64,000 nt of DNA. Source: Erythrobacter sp. Its GTDB lineage: Bacteria; Pseudomonadota; Alphaproteobacteria; Sphingomonadales; Sphingomonadaceae. Shown one piece after another: positions 59,418-64,000 of the stretch; positions within the stretch are counted from its first letter, which is position 1; each line of letters begins with the position of its first letter. The stretch lies in NCBI RefSeq assembly GCF_030066995.1, contig NZ_JASJAP010000004.1, forward strand, positions 1 through 64,000, in the 5' to 3' direction. Below the pieces are notes generated by a model, which was not told the DNA's origin, ran no database searches, and worked only from the letters and a program-made list of their open reading frames with translations. The translations under genes were made by a program, and so were the position numbers.

Positions 59418-59460
59418 GGGGCGGCGCGCATCGGGGGGATGCGCGCCGCCCCGCCCTTTT
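59418..59460 (+). terminator. Rho-independent terminator of the TonB receptor gene
   Basis: A perfect 15-bp stem (59418-59432 with 59438-59452, GGGGCGGCGCGCATC and its complement), a 5-base loop, and GCCCTTTT. Confidence 0.9.
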
Positions 59461-59517
59461 CGGGCTAGGATTGTCGGGGCCTTTCAATCGTAATGCGAAG
59501 CGGGCATAGGCGCGCCC

Positions 59518-60912
59518 ATGCACGATATCCGTTTGATCCGAGACGATCCTGACGCTTTTGACGCGGGGCTGGCCCGGCGCGGGGCCGAGCCTGTGGCCAG
59601 GGCCATTCTTGCGCTGGACGAAGAACGCCGCGCGCTCACAACCCGGCTACAAAACGCACAGTCGCGTCGCAACGAAGCCTCGAAAGCGATCGGTAAGGCG
59701 ATGGGTCAGGGCGACACCGAAAGCGCCGAGGCCTTGAAAGCAGAGGTCGCCGAGCTCAAGCGGACCATGCCCGAGATGGAAGAGGCGGAGCGCGCGCTGG
59801 GCGAGAAGCTCAAAGACGCGCTCGCGGTGATCCCGAACATCCCCTTCGACGACGTGCCCGAAGGCGCGGACGAGGACGACAACGTCGAAGTAAGCCGCTG
59901 GGGCGACAAGCCTGTCTTCGATTTCGAGCCGCAGGAGCACGCCGACTTCGCCCCTGCGCTCGGCATGGAGTTCGAAACCGGCGCGCGCATTTCGGGCGCG
60001 CGTTTTACCTTCTTGCGCGGCGACATGGCGCGCCTACACCGCGCGCTCGGCCAATTCATGCTCGACCATCAGATCAGCGCTAACGGCTACACCGAATGCG
60101 CGCCCCCGCTGCTGGTCAAAGATGAAGCCATGTACGGGACCGACAAGCTGCCGAAATTCAAAGAGGATAGTTTCAAGACTTCCGTAAGCTATCTGGAGCC
60201 GACGGATTTCATCAGGGCCATTCAGGAAAATGGTAGAATCGATGCCACGAGCAGAACCGCCGAGGAGTACAAGCCCTTTCTTGAGTCCGTCGAGCAGAAA
60301 ACACGCCGCTGGCTTATCCCCACCGCCGAAGTCTCGTTGACCGCCAGCGTCATGGGCGAGCTGCTGGACGAAAGCGCCCTCCCCTTGCGCCTCACCGCGC
60401 TGACCGATTGCTTCCGCTCCGAGGCAGGCGCGGCGGGGCGCGACACGCGCGGCTTCATCCGCCAGCACCAGTTTACCAAGTGCGAGCTGGTGAGCATCGT
60501 CAAACCCGAGGAGTCCGAGGCTGAGCACGAACGCATGACGAAAGCGGCGCAAGGCATCCTCGAAGCGCTGGGCCTGCCCTATCGCACGATACTCCTGTGC
60601 ACCGGTGACATGGGTTTTGGCGCGCGCAAGACCTACGATCTGGAAGTCTGGCTGCCGGGGCAGAACGCCTATCGCGAAATCAGCTCGTGTTCCAACACCG
60701 GCGACTTTCAGGCGCGGCGCATGAACACACGCTATCGCGTAGCCGGTGAGGCAAAAAAGACCGAGTTTGTCCACACCCTAAACGGCTCCGGGCTCGCCGT
60801 GGGCCGCACTTTGGTGGCGATTATCGAGAATTACCAGCAGGCCGACGGCAGTGTTGTGGTGCCCGAGGTGCTGCATTCCTATATGGGCGGGGTGACCACA
60901 CTCACCCCCTAA
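59518..60912 (+). CDS. serS: Seryl-tRNA synthetase with a lineage-type insertion
   Basis: A 464-residue class II aminoacyl-tRNA synthetase. The N-terminal coiled coil (residues about 25-105) binds the tRNA long arm; catalytic motifs follow: motif 2 [24 protein letters not shown] in parts ([15 protein letters not shown]) and motif 3 ([19 protein letters not shown]). Between KEDSFKT and [13 protein letters not shown], where most SerRS have only a few residues, there are about 40 extra residues (60181-60306; for example [16 protein letters not shown]). The insert has visibly lower GC. Frame and motifs are intact, so the enzyme should be functional. Confidence 0.95.
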   Translation: MHDIRLIRDDPDAFDAGLARRGAEPVARAILALDEERRALTTRLQNAQSRRNEASKAIGKAMGQGDTESAEALKAEVAELKRTMPEMEEAERALGEKLKDALAVIPNIPFDDVPEGADEDDNVEVSRWGDKPVFDFEPQEHADFAPALGMEFETGARISGARFTFLRGDMARLHRALGQFMLDHQISANGYTECAPPLLVKDEAMYGTDKLPKFKEDSFKTSVSYLEPTDFIRAIQENGRIDATSRTAEEYKPFLESVEQKTRRWLIPTAEVSLTASVMGELLDESALPLRLTALTDCFRSEAGAAGRDTRGFIRQHQFTKCELVSIVKPEESEAEHERMTKAAQGILEALGLPYRTILLCTGDMGFGARKTYDLEVWLPGQNAYREISSCSNTGDFQARRMNTRYRVAGEAKKTEFVHTLNGSGLAVGRTLVAIIENYQQADGSVVVPEVLHSYMGGVTTLTP

Positions 60913-60920
60913 CTCAAAAC

Positions 60921-60955
60921 CCGTTCGCCCTGAGCTTGTCGAAGGGCTGTCCTTC
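60921..60955 (+). repeat. Dispersed palindromic repeat, copy 3
   Basis: CCTGAGCTTGTCGAAGGGCT is a variant of the repeat at 3708-3742. It lies in the spacer between serS and surE in the same orientation as copy 1. Confidence 0.75.
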
Positions 60956-60982
60956 TTCTTCAGTGTCCGGCAAAAGCAAATA

Positions 60983-61011
60983 CAGTGCTTCGACAAGCTC
61001 AGCATGAACGG
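60983..61011 (-). repeat. Dispersed palindromic repeat, copy 4 (inverted)
   Basis: GTGCTTCGACAAGCTCAGCA is the inverted counterpart of the preceding copy. The pair could fold into a hairpin with a loop of about 27 bases, ending about 20 bases before surE. Confidence 0.75.
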
Positions 61012-61031
61012 ATAGGGGTACGGCCAAGCCA

Positions 61032-61829
61032 ATGAGAATCCTTGTAACCAACGATGATGGATACCACGCGCCGGGCCTTGCCGTGCTCGAAGAGATCGCA
61101 GCCCAGTTTTCCGACGACATCTGGGTATGCGCGCCTTCCGAAGAGCAATCGGGCGCGGGCCACTCGCTGACGCTCAACCGCCCGGTGCGCTTGCAGAAGT
61201 TTGCCGAGCGGCGCTTTGCTGTCACCGGCACCCCGACCGACAGCGTGATGATGGCGCTCCGCGAAGTGCTCGACAGCCCGCCGGACCTGATCCTCTCAGG
61301 CGTCAACCGGGGCGCCAATCTTGGCGATGACATCACCTATTCAGGCACCGTATCCGCCGCGATCGAAGGCGCTCTGGCCGGCATTCGCTCGATTGCGCTC
61401 TCCCAAGTCTATGGCCCACGCAACACATCGGGCAACACACGCCGCAACATCGATGGCGGAGGCGACGCCGATCTGTTCGACGCCGCGATCAAATGGGGCC
61501 CAAAAGCGATACAGCCGCTGCTTGACGCTGCCTTTGACGAGCGCACGCTTGTCAATATCAACTTCCCCCCATGTCTGGCCAGCGACGTCAAGGGCATGCG
61601 AGTGGTGCGCCAGGGCTTCCACGATTATTCCCGCGGCTCGGTCGTTGAGGGTAAGGATCCTCGCGGTCACCGCTATTTCTGGTTCGGCCTGCATGCTATC
61701 GAGCACACTCTAGACCACGGCACCGATCTCGAAGCGGTCGCCGATGGCCATATCGCGATCACCCCGCTTCAGCTCGATCTGACGCACCATACCTCGCTTG
61801 CAAACCTCGCCGAAAGGTTCGAGGCGTAA
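61032..61829 (+). CDS. surE: 5'/3'-nucleotidase SurE
   Basis: A 265-residue survival protein dephosphorylating nucleoside monophosphates and other phosphates. The metal site NDDG at residues 7-10 (MRILVTNDDGYHAPGL) is followed by APSEEQSGAGHSLT and LSGVNRGANLGDDITYSGT. Length is typical for the family. It commonly follows serS in alphaproteobacteria, and here too. The start ATG lies 20 bases after the palindromic repeat pair. Confidence 0.95.
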   Translation: MRILVTNDDGYHAPGLAVLEEIAAQFSDDIWVCAPSEEQSGAGHSLTLNRPVRLQKFAERRFAVTGTPTDSVMMALREVLDSPPDLILSGVNRGANLGDDITYSGTVSAAIEGALAGIRSIALSQVYGPRNTSGNTRRNIDGGGDADLFDAAIKWGPKAIQPLLDAAFDERTLVNINFPPCLASDVKGMRVVRQGFHDYSRGSVVEGKDPRGHRYFWFGLHAIEHTLDHGTDLEAVADGHIAITPLQLDLTHHTSLANLAERFEA

Positions 61830-61848
61830 CGCCGGATCGCGCGCGCTC

Positions 61849-62901
61849 ATGGCTGACACAACCAAACGTTCCCGGAAGATATCGAGCAAGTTCAAGCCCC
61901 TCAGGCGCGCGGTCAATCTGCCGTGGTATTCTGACCTCACTCTGCGTCTTGGCGCGGCCTTCATCCTGATCGGCATTGTGGTCTTCATCCACTGGCTCGA
62001 CCGCGACGGCCTTGTCGACAGCACAGACGGACACGTCAGCCTGCTCGACGTGTTCTACTTCACCATGATCTCGATCACGACCACCGGCTTTGGCGACATT
62101 GCGCCGGTCAGTGACAGCGCGCGCTTCAAGGAAGCGGTGATCGTTACTCCGATCCGGTTTGCGGTCTTTTTCATTTTCGTGGGCACCGCGTACAATTTCA
62201 TCATCAAGCGAAGCTGGGAGAAGTGGCGCATGGCGCGCATCCAGGACAACCTCACCGATCATATCGTCGTGCTGGGTTTCGGCGTTTCAGGTTCGCAGAG
62301 CGTGGAAGAGCTTATTCAGCGCGGCGCTGATGCCAACAAGATCGTGGTCGTCGACCCCAGCGAAGAACGACTGAAGGTCGCCGAGGAACTCGGCGTTGCG
62401 GTGTTGGCGGGTGACGCAGCGCGCGATGACATCCTGAAAGCCGTGCGGATCGAGACCGCGGGTTCCGTGCTGGTATCCGCCGGTCGCGACGACACCTCGA
62501 TCCTGATCGTGCTCACCGTCCGTCACCTCGCGCCAAAAGTGCCGATCAGCGTGGTCGTGCGCGCGTCAGACAACGAATTGCTTGCCCGTCAGGCTGGCGC
62601 GAACAACGTGATCAACCCGGTGCGGTTTACTGGCCTCTTGCTTGCCGGCTCCGCACAAGGGGCGCATATCGCCGATTACCTGGCCGACCTTGCCTCGGTC
62701 TCAGGCCGCGTTCAGCTCGTCGAGCGAGTGGTCGAAGATGAAGAATGCGGATGCGCGATCACCGACTTGAAAAGCGGCGGGCGAGGTCTGCGCATCTACC
62801 GCAACGGGCGCGCGATCGGTTATTGGGAAGAGGAATGCCAGAACCTTCAGACGGGCGACGTGGTGGTCGAGATTGTTCCTGCTAATGGGAACGGGGGCTA
62901 A
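61849..62901 (+). CDS. Potassium channel with RCK (TrkA-N/TrkA-C) domains
   Basis: A 350-residue two-helix K+ channel subunit. TM1 is TLRLGAAFILIGIVVFIHWL, the pore helix and selectivity filter read TMISITTTGFGDIAP (TTGFGD in place of TVGYGD), and TM2 is RFAVFFIFVGTAYNFII. A cytoplasmic TrkA-N domain follows with the Rossmann motif VVLGFGVSGSQSVEEL and then a TrkA-C domain (residues about 265-345). The YGD-to-FGD change is common in prokaryotic channels. It begins 20 bases after surE, so may be co-transcribed. Confidence 0.9.
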   Translation: MADTTKRSRKISSKFKPLRRAVNLPWYSDLTLRLGAAFILIGIVVFIHWLDRDGLVDSTDGHVSLLDVFYFTMISITTTGFGDIAPVSDSARFKEAVIVTPIRFAVFFIFVGTAYNFIIKRSWEKWRMARIQDNLTDHIVVLGFGVSGSQSVEELIQRGADANKIVVVDPSEERLKVAEELGVAVLAGDAARDDILKAVRIETAGSVLVSAGRDDTSILIVLTVRHLAPKVPISVVVRASDNELLARQAGANNVINPVRFTGLLLAGSAQGAHIADYLADLASVSGRVQLVERVVEDEECGCAITDLKSGGRGLRIYRNGRAIGYWEEECQNLQTGDVVVEIVPANGNGG

Positions 62902-62942
62902 GTGTTTGTTTAGGAGGGCGCGAACAGCTCGGCCCGGCGAAG

Positions 62943-63341
62943 CTATAGAAACCACACAAACACTGCGCCCATAGCCGCCATGCCTAGCAGGAAATGGCCC
63001 GCATCGATCAAGAACAGTGTGAAACTCTTGCGCTGGAACAGGTAGTTTATTCCCATCGCCGGGATCATAATGCCGCCGGCAAAGCCCACCGCCATCATCA
63101 TCACCACATGAGGCGCCGGATTGACCCGCGCGAGCAAGTGCCACAGCACCATCGCGATCAGCATTTCAAAGAGGAAACACAGGCCGAATATCAAGGCCAT
63201 ACTGCCGCTTTGAACCTGGGCCTCGCTCAGCCCGGCCGCCCTTTGCCAGACCTTGCCGAACAGCGCGCCGTACCAGACCATCCCGACCAGGAAGAACGCC
63301 GCGCTGCCGGCGAGCACGGGCCAGAGTGCAAAGTCGCTCAT
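62943..63341 (-). CDS. DUF1761 family membrane protein
   Basis: A 132-residue protein with four hydrophobic helices (LAGSAAFFLVGMVWYGALFG, MALIFGLCFLFEMLIAMVLW, VVMMMAVGFAGGIMIPAMGI and FLIDAGHFLLGMAAMGAVFV). The WYGALFGKVWQRAAG start and the layout match DUF1761, whose function is unknown. It stands alone between the channel gene and rimO, divergent from rimO. Confidence 0.85.
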   Translation of the reverse strand: MSDFALWPVLAGSAAFFLVGMVWYGALFGKVWQRAAGLSEAQVQSGSMALIFGLCFLFEMLIAMVLWHLLARVNPAPHVVMMMAVGFAGGIMIPAMGINYLFQRKSFTLFLIDAGHFLLGMAAMGAVFVWFL

Positions 63342-63410
63342 TGATCAATCCCTCCCTCAATGCGTTCAGTCTAGCGCAAACGATCGGCGCGGTGTAGGGG
63401 CGCGCCCATC

Positions 63411-64000
63411 ATGAACTCGACCACAACCCTTCCAGACGCCAAACGCGTTGGCATGGTTTCGCTTGGCTGCCCGAAAGCGCTGGTAGACAGCGAGCGTATC
63501 CTCACGCGCCTGCGCGCCGACGGCTATGCGATGAGCTCGGATTACGCGGGCGCTGATGTCGTTCTGGTCAACACCTGTGGATTCCTCGACAGTGCGAAGG
63601 AAGAAAGCCTCGCAGCCATTGGGGAGGCGATCGCCGAAAACGGTCGCGTCATCGTGACTGGCTGCATGGGCGAGGAAGCGGACGCGATCCGCGCCGCGCA
63701 CCCGCAGGTGCTCGCGGTCACCGGCGCGCACCAGTACGAGCAGGTTGTCGAGGCCGTCCATGAACACGCCCCGCCCAGCCAGGGCCCGTTCGTCGATCTG
63801 ATCCCGCAACCCAGTGACAGCGACATCAAGCTGACACCGCGTCATTACAGTTATCTGAAGATTTCCGAGGGCTGCAACCATTCCTGCGCGTTCTGCATCA
63901 TTCCTCAGCTGCGTGGAAAACTGGCCAGCCGCCGGATCGACGCGGTCCTGCGCGAAGCGGAAAAGCTGGTGGCCGCCGGAACGCGCGAGCTTCTGGTGAT
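63411..64000 (+). CDS. rimO: Ribosomal protein uS12 methylthiotransferase RimO, 5' part
   Basis: The first 196 residues of a radical-SAM enzyme that adds a methylthio group to Asp88 of ribosomal protein S12. The N-terminal UPF0004 domain has [30 protein letters not shown] and [12 protein letters not shown] with the three auxiliary-cluster cysteines. The radical-SAM site is [18 protein letters not shown]. The gene continues past the window edge. The start ATG at 63411 lacks a strong ribosome-binding site but gives the family N-terminus. Confidence 0.94.
   Translation, partial: MNSTTTLPDAKRVGMVSLGCPKALVDSERILTRLRADGYAMSSDYAGADVVLVNTCGFLDSAKEESLAAIGEAIAENGRVIVTGCMGEEADAIRAAHPQVLAVTGAHQYEQVVEAVHEHAPPSQGPFVDLIPQPSDSDIKLTPRHYSYLKISEGCNHSCAFCIIPQLRGKLASRRIDAVLREAEKLVAAGTRELLV

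Noticed and set aside
58228..59523. Minus-strand frame of about 430 codons opposite the TonB receptor
   Set aside because: Antisense shadow; it also crosses the strong terminator at 59418-59460 and has no domain pattern.

Overview
The window is a GC-rich (clearly above 60%), gene-dense piece of a bacterial chromosome. ChpT (CtrA pathway), an alphaproteobacterial RpoH and RNase P RNA, DUF3297, a TonB receptor/peptidase-rich outer-membrane economy and the small dispersed palindromes coding for 'KDGASTGSART'-like peptides all point to an alphaproteobacterium of the order Sphingomonadales, most likely an Erythrobacter-like member of Erythrobacteraceae. This placement rests on recognised families, not on a search. 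Almost everything is chromosomal core or lineage-typical. There are no insertion sequences with transposases, no prophage and no CRISPR array.

Layout. 0-5 kb: truncated lipoprotein gene, a REP-like hairpin, an SDR remnant, rnpB, aquaporin, an AmpD-like amidase with chpT, a JAMM peptidase, and an RluD-type pseudouridine synthase fused in frame to a GIY-YIG nuclease through a palindromic repeat. 5-9 kb: rpoH, an AT-richer island gene, an M20 amidohydrolase and mtgA. 9-12.4 kb: ECF sigma, RskA-like anti-sigma and two tandem fasciclin proteins, closed by a strong terminator. 12.4-20.3 kb: isonitrile-hydratase-like protein, racemase, small membrane proteins, clpX, clpP, a periplasmic amidase, trigger factor with a histone-H1-like tail, and tRNA-Leu. 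20.3-31 kb: DUF3297, der, bfr/bfd, DUF418, and a group of Sel1-SPOR, ParA-like, RHH-like and TPR-SPOR genes. 31-40 kb: pyrB with a dihydroorotase-like partner lacking the metal-binding HxH, sppA, tRNA-Val, PQQ alcohol dehydrogenase and an M3 oligopeptidase.

40.2-55 kb is the most interesting stretch. It holds an HPr-kinase-like protein diverging from a PqqD-like RRE protein, an asparagine-synthetase-like cyclase with no glutaminase cysteine, and a short unannotated peptide gene. That peptide has a lasso-type leader (aromatic-x-x-P-x-I, then Thr) and a Gly/Asp-rich core ending in Ser. A terminator follows, then a fused fatty-acyl-AMP ligase / acyl carrier / LPLAT-like protein, a penicillin-acylase-family Ntn hydrolase, an S9 peptidase and a tricorn-like S41 peptidase. 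I read this as a lasso-peptide-like RiPP locus, possibly phosphorylated and lipidated, with a linked acylase and peptidases. The usual B2 leader protease is not visible.

55-64 kb: an iron-box-preceded EG-repeat lipoprotein, a TetR regulator diverging from a TonB receptor with a perfect inverted repeat between them, serS with an unusual insertion, a second pair of palindromic repeats, surE, a K+ channel, DUF1761, and the 5' part of rimO.
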